From: Sebaldella sp.
Lineage (GTDB): Bacteria; Fusobacteriota; Fusobacteriia; Fusobacteriales; Leptotrichiaceae
DNA: 35,511 nucleotides
Assembly: GCA_018058425.1 (NCBI GenBank)
Contig: JAGOZX010000028.1
Coordinates: 1 to 35,511, forward strand
Reading direction: 5' to 3'
In this document: piece after piece, positions 10,646 to 17,186 of the stretch
Position numbering within the stretch: position 1 is the stretch's first letter
Layout: every line of letters begins with the position of its first letter
The notes under the pieces: generated by a model
Database searches by the model: none
Seen by the model: only the letters and a program-made list of their open reading frames with translations
What the model was told of the DNA's origin: nothing
Position numbers and translations under genes: made by a program

Positions 10646-11001
10646 GTTAAGTTAGATATAAAAATTTTATAATCTGAGTTGTGAAATTCCAGTATAATAT
10701 GTATTTGAAAATTTCAATATCAAGTAGATAAAGACCCTATAAATTATGGATTGACAAAAATACAAAAAAAATGATATATTGATGTGAGACACTTTTTTCC
10801 AATTAAGTTTAAAAGTTATAAAATTAAAGAGTGATTTATTTTACAGCTTTATCAAGGATTAAAGTAAGTGTCTTAGTAAGCGAAATAATATACTAAGTAA
10901 GACTCCACACACTTGTTTGGAGAAATAGAATCAAAATTAAGTAATGTAACTGAATAATTGAAATTTAAAATGAAAAAAAAAATAACAATGAGGAGGAAAG
11001 T
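10646..11001 (+). promoter_or_regulatory. Intergenic: promoter plus ~215-nt structured 5' leader of the first barrel gene
   Basis: A near-consensus promoter is visible: TTGACA at 10751-10756, an 18-nt spacer and TATATT at 10775-10780. The expected transcript begins near 10787 and runs about 215 nt before the barrel ATG. The leader has a 10-bp helix (TGAGACACTT 10785-10794 with AAGTGTCTTA 10866-10875, one G-U), a 7-bp helix (CTTAGTA 10872-10878 with TACTAAG 10891-10897) and a small CTCCA/TGGAG hairpin (10903-10907 with 10918-10922). The first two helices share 10872-10875, so both cannot form fully together. No short ORF with a convincing ribosome site was seen. From 10646 to 10750 I see only AT-rich sequence. 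Confidence 0.6.
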
Positions 11002-11730
11002 ATGAAAAAATTATTAGCTGGTTTATTTGTAGTATCATCAATGTTAGCTTTTTCAGATGAAGTTATTATTAGAGGCGGATTAGATGTCTTCAATGATTTT
11101 AATGGGATGTCTGACTACATAACTGGAGACACAGGAGATAACAGTCTTGGTTATGAATTAGGAGTAGAATACTTGAAAAGTGTAACACCAAACTTTTTAA
11201 TAGGGGCAGGGGTTGCGTATCAAGGACATGCTAAGGCAGAAGGTAAAGATGTACTTTTAGGAAGCTGGTATGATGCTTATGGAGATTATTATGAGCATAC
11301 AGTTGGATATGATGATGAAGTTTACTACGATAGTATTCCATTATACATAACAGCAAAATATGAATTTGATACTAGAAATAAGAACATAAAGCCATATGTA
11401 AAGGCTAATTTAGGTTATTCATTTAACTTAAAAAAGAATGATCTAACTTATAGTGATAAAGTAACTCAATCAGTATATGACTGGTATGATGATATTTATG
11501 ATACTTATGATTATACATACTCATCAGCATCATATGATACAACAATAAAAAATGGTATTTATTATGGAATAGGTGGAGGGATACAAATAAACAATGTTAC
11601 TGTTGATTTAATGTATCAAGCAAACTATGCCAAAGCAAAAATAGACTATAAAGATGGAAGCGGATCAGAAGAGCATGATATAAATGTTTCTAGACTAACT
11701 CTAGGAGTAGGTTACGCATTTCAGTTTTAA
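11002..11730 (+). CDS. Small outer-membrane beta-barrel protein, copy 1
   Basis: 242 aa. Signal peptide MKKLLAGLFVVSSMLAFS with a likely cut before DEV. The rest alternates hydrophobic and polar residues and is rich in Tyr, Gly and Asp, as in beta-barrels, and ends GVGYAFQF; a C-terminal aromatic Phe is the usual barrel-assembly signal. Size suggests an 8- to 10-stranded barrel of the OmpA/OmpW-like group, but the ligand is unknown. A Tyr/Asp-rich stretch near residues 158-180 (VYDWYDD, YDTYDYT, SSASYD) is probably a surface loop. AGGAGG lies 6 nt before the ATG. It is a 91% identical tandem paralogue of the next gene. Confidence 0.88.
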   Translation: MKKLLAGLFVVSSMLAFSDEVIIRGGLDVFNDFNGMSDYITGDTGDNSLGYELGVEYLKSVTPNFLIGAGVAYQGHAKAEGKDVLLGSWYDAYGDYYEHTVGYDDEVYYDSIPLYITAKYEFDTRNKNIKPYVKANLGYSFNLKKNDLTYSDKVTQSVYDWYDDIYDTYDYTYSSASYDTTIKNGIYYGIGGGIQINNVTVDLMYQANYAKAKIDYKDGSGSEEHDINVSRLTLGVGYAFQF

Positions 11731-11741
11731 AAGTAAAGAGT

Positions 11742-11775
11742 AAAAATAACTAGATATTTTCTTCTGGTTATTTTT
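11742..11775 (+). terminator. Intrinsic terminator after barrel copy 1
   Basis: AAAAATAAC (11742-11750) pairs with GTTATTTTT (11767-11775) and is followed by more T residues. It starts 12 nt after the stop codon and separates the two barrel genes transcriptionally. Confidence 0.7.
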
Positions 11776-11814
11776 TTATTTAAATAATATAATTTTTTTC
11801 AGTTCAATTCACAT

Positions 11815-11842
11815 TAACTTCACACACAAATGATAGTATAAT
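11815..11842 (+). promoter_or_regulatory. Promoter of barrel copy 2
   Basis: TATAAT at 11837-11842, with a weak -35 (TTAACT) 17 nt upstream, just after the terminator of copy 1. The resulting leader would be only about 25 nt, with no room for the structure seen before copy 1. Confidence 0.55.
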
Positions 11843-11870
11843 ATAAAGAAATTATTATTAGGAGGAAAAT

Positions 11871-12599
11871 ATGAAAAAATTATTAGCTGGATTATTTGTA
11901 GTATCATCAATGTTAACATTTTCAGATGAAGTTATTATTAGAGGTGGGCTAGATGTATATAGCAATTTTAGCGGAATGTCAGATTACATAACAGGGGATT
12001 CAGGAAATGATAGTCTTGGTTATGAATTAGGAGTAGAGTATTTAAAAAATGTAACACCAAACTTTTTAATAGGAGTAGGAACTGCATATCAAGGGCATGC
12101 TAAGGCAGAAGGTAAAAATGTACTTTTAGGAAGCTGGTATGACGGATATGGAGATTACTATGAGCATACTGTAGGATATGATGACAAAGTTTATTATGAC
12201 AGTATCCCATTATATGTAACTGCAAAATATGAATTTGATACTAGAAATAAAAATATAAAGCCGTATGTAAAGGCTAACTTAGGTTACTCATTTAACTTAA
12301 AAAAGAACGATCTAACTTATAGTGATAAAGTAACTCAATCAGTGTATGACTGGTATGATGATGCTTACGATACTTATGATTATACAAATTCATCAGCATC
12401 TTATGATACAAAGATAAAAAATGGAATCTATTATGGAATAGGTGGAGGAGTACAAATAAACAATGTTACAGTTGATTTAATGTATCAAGCAAACTATGCC
12501 AAAGCAAAAATAGATTATAAAGATGGAAGCGGATCAGAAGAGCATAACTTAAATGTTTCTAGAGTGACTCTAGGAGTAGGTTACGCATTCCAATTTTAA
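11871..12599 (+). CDS. Small outer-membrane beta-barrel protein, copy 2
   Basis: 242 aa, same length as copy 1, with 22 substitutions and no gaps (220/242 identical by direct comparison). The substitutions cluster in residues 30-47 and at scattered loop positions such as 92, 106, 164 and 172; the signal peptide and the GVGYAFQF end are conserved. The same secreted barrel architecture and unknown ligand apply. AGGAGG precedes the ATG. The gene is followed after 30 nt by the Pro/Arg-rich lipoprotein, with no terminator between. Confidence 0.88.
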   Translation: MKKLLAGLFVVSSMLTFSDEVIIRGGLDVYSNFSGMSDYITGDSGNDSLGYELGVEYLKNVTPNFLIGVGTAYQGHAKAEGKNVLLGSWYDGYGDYYEHTVGYDDKVYYDSIPLYVTAKYEFDTRNKNIKPYVKANLGYSFNLKKNDLTYSDKVTQSVYDWYDDAYDTYDYTNSSASYDTKIKNGIYYGIGGGVQINNVTVDLMYQANYAKAKIDYKDGSGSEEHNLNVSRVTLGVGYAFQF

Positions 12600-12629
12600 A
12601 GAATTTAATAATAGAAAATGGTGAAAATT

Positions 12630-12914
12630 ATGAAAAAAATAAAAATGTTGATAATATTTTTAGTTTTACTATTAACAACAACTTCATGTATATACGATGA
12701 TTATGGCTATAATACACCATATAGAAGGTATCCAAGCAGTAGACCACCATATAGACCGCCTTACAGACCGCCGTATAGGCCTCCATATAATCCACCACGG
12801 CCATCCCGGCCGCCTGCAAGGCCACCAAGACCATCGAGACCGCCAAGTCCTCCAAGACCTTCACGTCCATCGAGACCACATGGAGATAATCATGGAAGAC
12901 CACCGCACAGATAG
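12630..12914 (+). CDS. Small Pro/Arg-rich lipoprotein, unknown function
   Basis: 94 aa from the ATG at 12630 (an ATG at 12618 is possible, but GGTGA just before 12630 gives the better start). Hydrophobic signal MKKIKMLIIFLVLLLTTTSC with a plausible lipobox ending in Cys. After a short IYDDYGYNTPY linker, the rest is almost only Pro, Arg, Ser and Tyr: RPPY repeated with a 12-bp period near 12742-12790, then PRPSRPP-type repeats, ending HGDNHGRPPHR. Such a basic polyproline tail would be extended and could bind acidic envelope polymers or peptidoglycan; that is inference. The high local GC reflects CCN codons. I do not recognise the family. Confidence 0.65.
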   Translation: MKKIKMLIIFLVLLLTTTSCIYDDYGYNTPYRRYPSSRPPYRPPYRPPYRPPYNPPRPSRPPARPPRPSRPPSPPRPSRPSRPHGDNHGRPPHR

Positions 12915-12941
12915 TAGTAAAGGAAATGGAAATATTAAAAT

Positions 12942-12982
12942 AAACATAAGGGATTGTCTAAAAAGGCGATCCTTTATGTTTT
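12942..12982 (+). terminator. Intrinsic terminator after the Pro/Arg-rich lipoprotein
   Basis: A 17-bp stem including three G-U pairs (12942-12958 with 12965-12981), closed by a TAAAAA loop and followed by TTTTAGTTT. It ends the barrel-2/lipoprotein unit. Confidence 0.8.
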
Positions 12983-13004
12983 AGTTTATTATTATATATT
13001 TTAA

Positions 13005-13193
13005 GATTTTCAATATTGCTTTGCTTTTCAAGTTAGTGAATTAGAAGAAGTAAGCAAGAAATAAAAATATGATGATATTGGACTTAGAGTATCTATAGTA
13101 AAGTCAATTTTAGAAAAATGTGAAAGCAGATATGGCGCTGTAAATATTGACAAGGGAATAAAATTTTTGTTTACTTTAAAAAAGTATATTTGA
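13005..13193 (+). pseudogene. Remnant of a sensor histidine kinase C-terminus
   Basis: No start codon or intact ORF. In one frame, the codons from 13071 to the stop at 13191 read DDIGLRVSIVKSILEKCE, then RYGAVNIDKGIKFLFTL and KKYI. This matches the G2-box end of histidine kinase ATPase domains (GIGLSIVKSILEKHN…YGVxNxxxGVxFxFTL). Upstream, the same frame reads FQVSELEEVSKK, like the SEEEL-x-x-V-x-x-x-F segment before the G-box, then meets TAA at 13062. The GxGLG motif is damaged. So about 60 codons of a kinase survive, with an internal stop and no N-terminal domains. It lies between a terminator and the promoter of the exonuclease gene. Confidence 0.6.
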
Positions 13194-13218
13194 AAAAATT
13201 TTCTAAATGAAATATAAT
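13190..13218 (+). promoter_or_regulatory. Promoter of the DEDDh exonuclease gene
   Basis: TTGAAA (13190-13195), a 17-nt spacer and TATAAT (13213-13218), about 35 nt before the start codon; the -35 overlaps the stop of the kinase remnant. Confidence 0.6.
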
Positions 13219-13252
13219 ATATGTAAATTGAGTTAGACTTGAGGTGGGAATG

Positions 13253-13843
13253 ATGTCAAAGAATATAGTTTTTTTTGATGTGGAGACAAATGGAAAAGTG
13301 GGAAGTTCTGTTTTATCTATGTCAGCAATAAAAGTAAATTATAATAAAGAAACGCAGAAATGGGAAAAAGTAGGAGAATATAACAGGTTTTATTTTAGAA
13401 ATCCAGGAGAAGAAATTAATTTTGGAGCAATAAATGTAAATGGATTGACTGATGAAGCCATTGAAGCAAAAAGATCTAATAATGAATATCCTATGCATTT
13501 TAAAGATGATATTGAGTCATTTTACAGCTTTTGTGAAAATACATTTCATTTTGTGGCACATAATATAAAATTTGACAGAAGTTTTGTACCATTTATTCTA
13601 AAAAATCAGTTTGATACTATGATGGAAAATATAGAAATAGTAAAAGCAGGTATAAATGAATATTATGGAACTTATAAGTGGCCAAAACTTAATGAATGTG
13701 CTAAATTTTATAATATACCATTTGATGAGGAAAACTTACATGAAAGTCTATATGATGTATTAATAACTTTTAGAGTATTTTACAAAATGTCAAAACATCC
13801 AGTAGCAAGAAATAAAATTTTAAGTTTTATAGAAAAAGAGTAG
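13253..13843 (+). CDS. DnaQ-like DEDDh 3'-5' exonuclease family protein
   Basis: 196 aa from the ATG at 13253, chosen because GAGGTGG ends 5-6 nt upstream; GTG at 13244 and ATG at 13250 are too close to that site. All three exonuclease motifs are present: ExoI FFDVETNG with Asp9 and Glu11, ExoII AHNIKFDRSF with Asp108, and ExoIII with His163 and Asp168 in HESLYD. The fold therefore matches the epsilon-subunit/RNase T superfamily, with two-metal 3'-5' exonuclease activity on DNA or RNA. It is a single domain with no BRCT or polymerase part, so it is not PolC or the usual DinG fusion. The substrate cannot be told from sequence. It is monocistronic, with its own promoter. Confidence 0.85.
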   Translation: MSKNIVFFDVETNGKVGSSVLSMSAIKVNYNKETQKWEKVGEYNRFYFRNPGEEINFGAINVNGLTDEAIEAKRSNNEYPMHFKDDIESFYSFCENTFHFVAHNIKFDRSFVPFILKNQFDTMMENIEIVKAGINEYYGTYKWPKLNECAKFYNIPFDEENLHESLYDVLITFRVFYKMSKHPVARNKILSFIEKE

Positions 13844-13926
13844 AGAAATACCTTATTTAGAAGCTGGTAACTCTCTACCATAGACATATTATATAGTTGA
13901 TATAAATAATATATATTACGTTACTA

Positions 13927-13955
13927 TTGACATTTAATGCTCATTTTATTATAAT
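13927..13955 (+). promoter_or_regulatory. Strong promoter of the structured leader and amino acid ABC operon
   Basis: Perfect TTGACA (13927-13932), a 17-nt spacer and perfect TATAAT (13950-13955); transcription should begin near 13962. A second TATAAT lies at 13961-13966 but has no -35. This is the best promoter match I found in the window. Confidence 0.8.
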
Positions 13956-13989
13956 TTACGTATAATAGAATACTTTAGGAGGAACTAAA

Positions 13990-14031
13990 ATGGTAGAGAA
14001 AGTTTTTGAAAGCATGTGTCATCATAGGTAA
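13990..14031 (+). CDS. Possible 13-aa leader peptide
   Basis: ATG preceded by a perfect AGGAGG (13977-13982) at the ideal 7-nt spacing, encoding MVEKVFESMCHHR and then TAA. It lies inside the structured leader: its ribosome site forms the 5' strand of P1 and its last codons form the 5' strands of P2 and P3. Two His codons and an Arg just before the stop would suit a His/Arg-sensing attenuator upstream of an amino acid importer, but the SD-ATG combination could also be a by-product of RNA structure. No homologue is known to me. Confidence 0.4.
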   Translation: MVEKVFESMCHHR

Positions 14032-14133
14032 GGGTTTGTGCAGTAGTGGTACAGACTCTTGTTAGAATGTTTTAATTTGAGTCTTACCTGTGATGCTTTC
14101 TGAAACTTGTTTTATTTAGTTCTTATAAAAAAG

Positions 14134-14161
14134 CTCTCAGGGAACTGAGAGAATTTTTTTT
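14134..14161 (+). terminator. Conditional terminator of the leader
   Basis: CTCTCAG (14134-14140), GGAA tetraloop, CTGAGAG (14145-14151), then AA and eight T residues. It lies before, not after, the ABC genes, and 30 nt upstream of the first start codon, as attenuator terminators do. Confidence 0.85.
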
Positions 14162-14191
14162 ATTATATATTTGTTTGAAAGGAAGGTGTCT

Positions 14192-14989
14192 ATGAAGAGA
14201 ATTATTTTATCGTTGATATTCGTACTTAGTATATTAATGTGTGGTAAAAAAGAAAGTAGTAAAGTTAGTGAGTCAGCTGGTGAAGATAAGCTGCCGGAAA
14301 AACTAGTTATTGGGTTAGACGATACTTTTGCACCAATGGGTTTTAGAGATGATAAGGGTGAATTAGTGGGGTTTGATATTGATTTAGCTAAGGCAGTAGG
14401 AGAAAAGCTAGGGTTAAAGGTAGAATTTCAGCCAATAAATTGGGATACAAAAGATCTAGAACTAAAAAATGGAAATGTTAATTTAATATGGAATGGACTT
14501 ACAATAACAGAAGATAGAAAAAAACAAATGCAATTTTCTGATCCTTATTTAGAAAATTCTCAGGTAATAGTGATAAAAAAAGATTCATTAATAAAAACAA
14601 AAGAGGACTTGGCTGGAAAAGTTATAGGAACTCAAAGTAAAAGTAGTGGAGAGGAAGCTGTCTTAAAAGATCCTATTAATCCTAAACTAAAAGAACTAAG
14701 AACTTATGACACATATGATCAAGCATTCTTAGATTTAGATGCTGGAAGAATAGAAGCAATAGCTGCAGATGAAGTATTAGCAAGATATATAAAAACAAAT
14801 AAAGAAAAAAAAGAGGGTAAAGATTTATATGTAGTTTTAGACTCTAGTAATTTTGGAAAAGAAGAATATGGAATTGGAGCAAAAAGCAGTGATACATTCT
14901 TGATTTCAAAAATAAATGAAGCACTAAAAGAGTTAAAAGAAGATGGTACATATAATAAGATACACGATAAATGGTTTGGAGCAAAGTAG
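14192..14989 (+). CDS. Polar amino acid ABC transporter, substrate-binding lipoprotein
   Basis: 265 aa from the ATG at 14192; AAAGGAAGG lies about 5 nt upstream, so the in-frame TTG at 14171 is not the start. Signal MKRIILSLIFVLSILMC followed by GKK: a lipoprotein start, although Met just before the Cys is unusual for a lipobox. The mature part is a family 3 solute-binding protein: VIGLDDTFAPMGFRDDKGELVGFDIDLAKAV, NLIWNGLTITEDRKKQM, FSDPYLENSQVIVI, and the C-terminal LKEDGTYNKIHDKWFG. The TEDRKKQM…FSDPY wording fits His/Arg/Lys/Gln or cystine binders; the ligand cannot be decided by eye. Arg in TEDR is the usual carboxylate contact. Followed 9 nt later by the permease. Confidence 0.92.
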   Translation: MKRIILSLIFVLSILMCGKKESSKVSESAGEDKLPEKLVIGLDDTFAPMGFRDDKGELVGFDIDLAKAVGEKLGLKVEFQPINWDTKDLELKNGNVNLIWNGLTITEDRKKQMQFSDPYLENSQVIVIKKDSLIKTKEDLAGKVIGTQSKSSGEEAVLKDPINPKLKELRTYDTYDQAFLDLDAGRIEAIAADEVLARYIKTNKEKKEGKDLYVVLDSSNFGKEEYGIGAKSSDTFLISKINEALKELKEDGTYNKIHDKWFGAK

Positions 14990-14998
14990 GAGAGTTAA

Positions 14999-15646
14999 AT
15001 GAGCGAATTATCTATATTTTTACAAATTTTAAGTTCATTACCAAATGTACTAATAATATATTTTGTAACTGCAATATTTTCACTGCCTTTAGGAATATTA
15101 GGAGCACTTGCCTATACCAGTGATTCAAATATTTTTAAAAAAGTAATTTCTTTTTTTACTTGGATATTTAGAGGAACACCACTTTTATTACAATTATTTT
15201 TTATTTATTATGGGCTTCCTATACTTACAAATAATGTGATAGTTTTAGATAGAATGCCAGCGGCTTTAGTTACATTTATTATAAATTACACAGCATACTT
15301 AGTGGAGATAGTTAGAAGTGGTTTAGAAAGTATAGATAAAGGGCAAAGTGAAGCAGCAAAAGTACTAGGTTATACTTATTCTCAAAAAATAAGATATATA
15401 ATTCTTCCTCAGGCAATAAGAAGGGTTTTACCTTCTCTGGGAAATGAAGCTATTACATTGCTGAAAGATACAGCACTTATATATATATTATCATTAACAG
15501 AAATTCTAAAAGCTACTAAGGAAATAGCAAATAGATATTCAATAATAACACCTTATCTTTATGCTGGAATAATTTATTTAGGACTTAGTTTTTTAATAGA
15601 TAAAATATTTAAAAATATTGAAAAAAGAAATAAAGTGAGAGTATAA
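14999..15646 (+). CDS. Polar amino acid ABC transporter, permease
   Basis: 215 aa integral membrane protein of the HisMQ family, with about five hydrophobic segments. The RGTPLLLQLFFIYYGLP motif near residues 60-76 is typical of this group. The EAA loop reads EAAKVLGYTYSQKIRYIILPQAIRRVLPSLGNE near 118-150, which contacts the ATPase. It is a single permease, so the transporter is probably a permease homodimer, as in GlnP/YecS-type systems. GGAG sits just before the start, and the ATPase start follows its stop by 1 nt. Confidence 0.95.
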   Translation: MSELSIFLQILSSLPNVLIIYFVTAIFSLPLGILGALAYTSDSNIFKKVISFFTWIFRGTPLLLQLFFIYYGLPILTNNVIVLDRMPAALVTFIINYTAYLVEIVRSGLESIDKGQSEAAKVLGYTYSQKIRYIILPQAIRRVLPSLGNEAITLLKDTALIYILSLTEILKATKEIANRYSIITPYLYAGIIYLGLSFLIDKIFKNIEKRNKVRV

Positions 15647-15647
15647 T

Positions 15648-16379
15648 ATGACTATAATAGAAGTAAAAGGCGTAGAAAAAAGTTATAGCGGAAATAAAGT
15701 TTTAGATAATGTATCCCTAAAAATAAATAAAGGGGAAGTAGTCTCTATTATTGGACCTTCTGGGAGTGGAAAGTCGACATTGCTTCGTAGTATAATAGAC
15801 CTAGAAGAAGTAGATAGTGGTAAAATATTAATTGAAGGATTTGACATTACAGATAAGTCATTAAATAAAGTAAAGAAAAAAGAGACTTTATTAAAAACTG
15901 GGATGGTTTTTCAAAATTTCAATTTATTTCCACATATGTCTGTTAGAAACAATATCACTAGAACTTTGAAAGTGGTGAAAAAATCTTCTAACGATGAAGC
16001 AAAAGCAATAACAGAAAAAGTATTATTAAAGGTTGGGCTCTTAGATAAAATAGATAATTTTCCAAATGAATTATCAGGTGGGCAGAAACAAAGAGTAGCA
16101 ATAGCACGTGCAATGGCATTAAATCCAGATATACTGTTGTTTGATGAGCCAACTTCTGCACTTGATCCAGAACTAGTAAAAGAAGTATTGGACATTATTA
16201 AGAAGTTAAAAGATGAAAAAACAACTATGTTAATTGTAAGTCATGAAATGAAATTTGTAAAAGATATATCGGATAAAGTAATTGTCATGGAAAATGGTAA
16301 GATATTAGAGGAAGGAACGCCAGAAAAGATTTTTGAAAATTCTTCTTTGGAAAGAGTAAGAGAGTTTTTAAAACTGTAA
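15648..16379 (+). CDS. Polar amino acid ABC transporter, ATP-binding protein
   Basis: 243 aa GlnQ/HisP-type ATPase. Walker A GPSGSGKST near 38-46, Q-loop VFQNFNLFPHMSV, signature LSGGQKQRVAIARAMA, Walker B ILLFDEPTSALDP, and the switch His in VSHEMKF. The family often has GMVFQ-x-FNLFPH as here. It completes a one-binding-protein, one-permease, one-ATPase importer. It follows the permease by a single base (TAATATG), with no distinct ribosome site, so translation is probably coupled. It ends 18 nt before the M23 gene. Confidence 0.96.
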   Translation: MTIIEVKGVEKSYSGNKVLDNVSLKINKGEVVSIIGPSGSGKSTLLRSIIDLEEVDSGKILIEGFDITDKSLNKVKKKETLLKTGMVFQNFNLFPHMSVRNNITRTLKVVKKSSNDEAKAITEKVLLKVGLLDKIDNFPNELSGGQKQRVAIARAMALNPDILLFDEPTSALDPELVKEVLDIIKKLKDEKTTMLIVSHEMKFVKDISDKVIVMENGKILEEGTPEKIFENSSLERVREFLKL

Positions 16380-16397
16380 ATAAAGGTGCGGTTTAAT

Positions 16398-17186
16398 ATG
16401 AAAAAGTTTTTTATAGTTACAATTACAGATATAAATGGAATTAGAAGTTACAAATTAAATGAGAAAATAAAAAAAATATTTTCCGTTATTGGTGTATCTG
16501 TATCTATTTATTTAGTAATCTCTATAATTGGGATTTTATTTCTCGGAGGTTCATACTTAAAAAATTCTGATATTTTATCACAAAATAGAGATTTAAGAAA
16601 ATTTAAATCAGACTATGAGTTAGAGCAAAAAAGAGAAAAAGAAAGAGAGAATAAAAAGGTTGATATAGATCATCTAAATGAAGTCTCTAAAGTAAAGAAA
16701 AATAGAATATTACGTATGATACCTAATTCATTTCCAGTAAAAGCAGATACTCGAATGACTAGTGAATTTGGTAGTAGAGTTCATCCTATATCAGGTGTAG
16801 TAAAGGATCATAAAGGCCTAGATTTTGGAACTGGAATGGATGCGGATATATATTCTACAGCTGATGGAATAGTAAGCTTTGCTGGTCAGCAAAATGGCTA
16901 TGGAAATGTTGTGATTATAGATCATAGCTTTGGTTTTCGGAGTTTTTACGCTCATTTGAATTCATATTCAGTGAGTACACGACAATTTGTTAAAAAAGGT
17001 GAAGTAGTAGCTAAGAGTGGAAATACTGGTAATAGTACAGGGCCACATTTGCACTATGAAATAAGATTTTATGGAACACAGTTAGATCCCAAAAATTTTG
17101 TAAATTGGGACGCTGAACATTTTGATTATTTATTCAAAAACGAGAGGAGTATAGAATGGGAGTCTTTTCTAAAGGAAGTAATATGA
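16398..17186 (+). CDS. Membrane-anchored M23 family metallopeptidase
   Basis: 262 aa from the ATG at 16398 (AAAGG about 11 nt upstream; an in-frame GTG at 16386 lies within that site). A short cytoplasmic start is followed by one membrane helix (IFSVIGVSVSIYLVISIIGILFLGG, about 28-52, described by its ends), then a charged, probably coiled-coil stretch (about 62-100), then an M23 (LytM) domain. Zinc ligands: His138 and Asp142 in HKGLD, and His219 in HLHYE, with His217 as the catalytic partner. All are intact, so it should be an active peptidoglycan endopeptidase in the periplasm. It overlaps the bactofilin gene by 31 nt, an arrangement seen in other bacteria where bactofilins position M23 enzymes to shape the cell. 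Confidence 0.93.
   Translation: MKKFFIVTITDINGIRSYKLNEKIKKIFSVIGVSVSIYLVISIIGILFLGGSYLKNSDILSQNRDLRKFKSDYELEQKREKERENKKVDIDHLNEVSKVKKNRILRMIPNSFPVKADTRMTSEFGSRVHPISGVVKDHKGLDFGTGMDADIYSTADGIVSFAGQQNGYGNVVIIDHSFGFRSFYAHLNSYSVSTRQFVKKGEVVAKSGNTGNSTGPHLHYEIRFYGTQLDPKNFVNWDAEHFDYLFKNERSIEWESFLKEVI

Larger units (their letters stand above)
13962..14161 (+). ncRNA. Structured leader RNA: candidate riboswitch or attenuator
   Basis: Base pairs readable by eye: P1 GGAACTAAA 13981-13989 with TTTAGTTCT 14115-14123 (9 pairs, one G-U); P2 14000-14015 with 14093-14108 (15 of 16 positions paired); P3 CATAGGTAAG 14023-14032 with CTTACCTGTG 14083-14092 (10 pairs); then a three-way junction with hairpin A (TTTGTGC 14035-14041 / GTACAGA 14049-14055, 7-nt loop) and hairpin B (CTC 14056-14058 / GAG 14079-14081 and TTAGA 14062-14066 / TTTAA 14071-14075). 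A terminator follows. TTTAGTTCT can instead pair with GGAACTGAG at 14141-14149, breaking the terminator. P1 and the antiterminator therefore compete for one strand, the standard switch layout. I do not recognise a known class; lysine, purine, TPP, glycine and SAM-I signatures are absent. It could also be a free-standing small RNA. Confidence 0.7.

Noticed and set aside
12697..12984. A 95-codon open frame overlapping the Pro/Arg-rich lipoprotein (His/Asp-rich product)
   Set aside because: Out-of-frame reading of the CCN/AGA repeats; no ribosome site, and it runs through the terminator stem.
14026..14089. tRNA-like look of the leader: 7-bp AGGTAAG/CTTACCT stem and a D-loop-like AGTAGTGGTA
   Set aside because: No anticodon arm of 5+7+5, no T-arm GTTC, and no CCA; the stem is part of a longer 10-bp helix.
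13977..14161. T-box leader, suggested by TGGTAC at 14047-14052
   Set aside because: The T-box AGGGTGGNACCGCG element should sit in an antiterminator next to the terminator; here the hexamer is in an internal hairpin and the rest of the motif is missing.
13962..14161. 6S RNA, because of length (~200 nt) and rod-like pairing
   Set aside because: No large central bubble mimicking an open promoter, and the terminator and downstream genes fit cis-control better.
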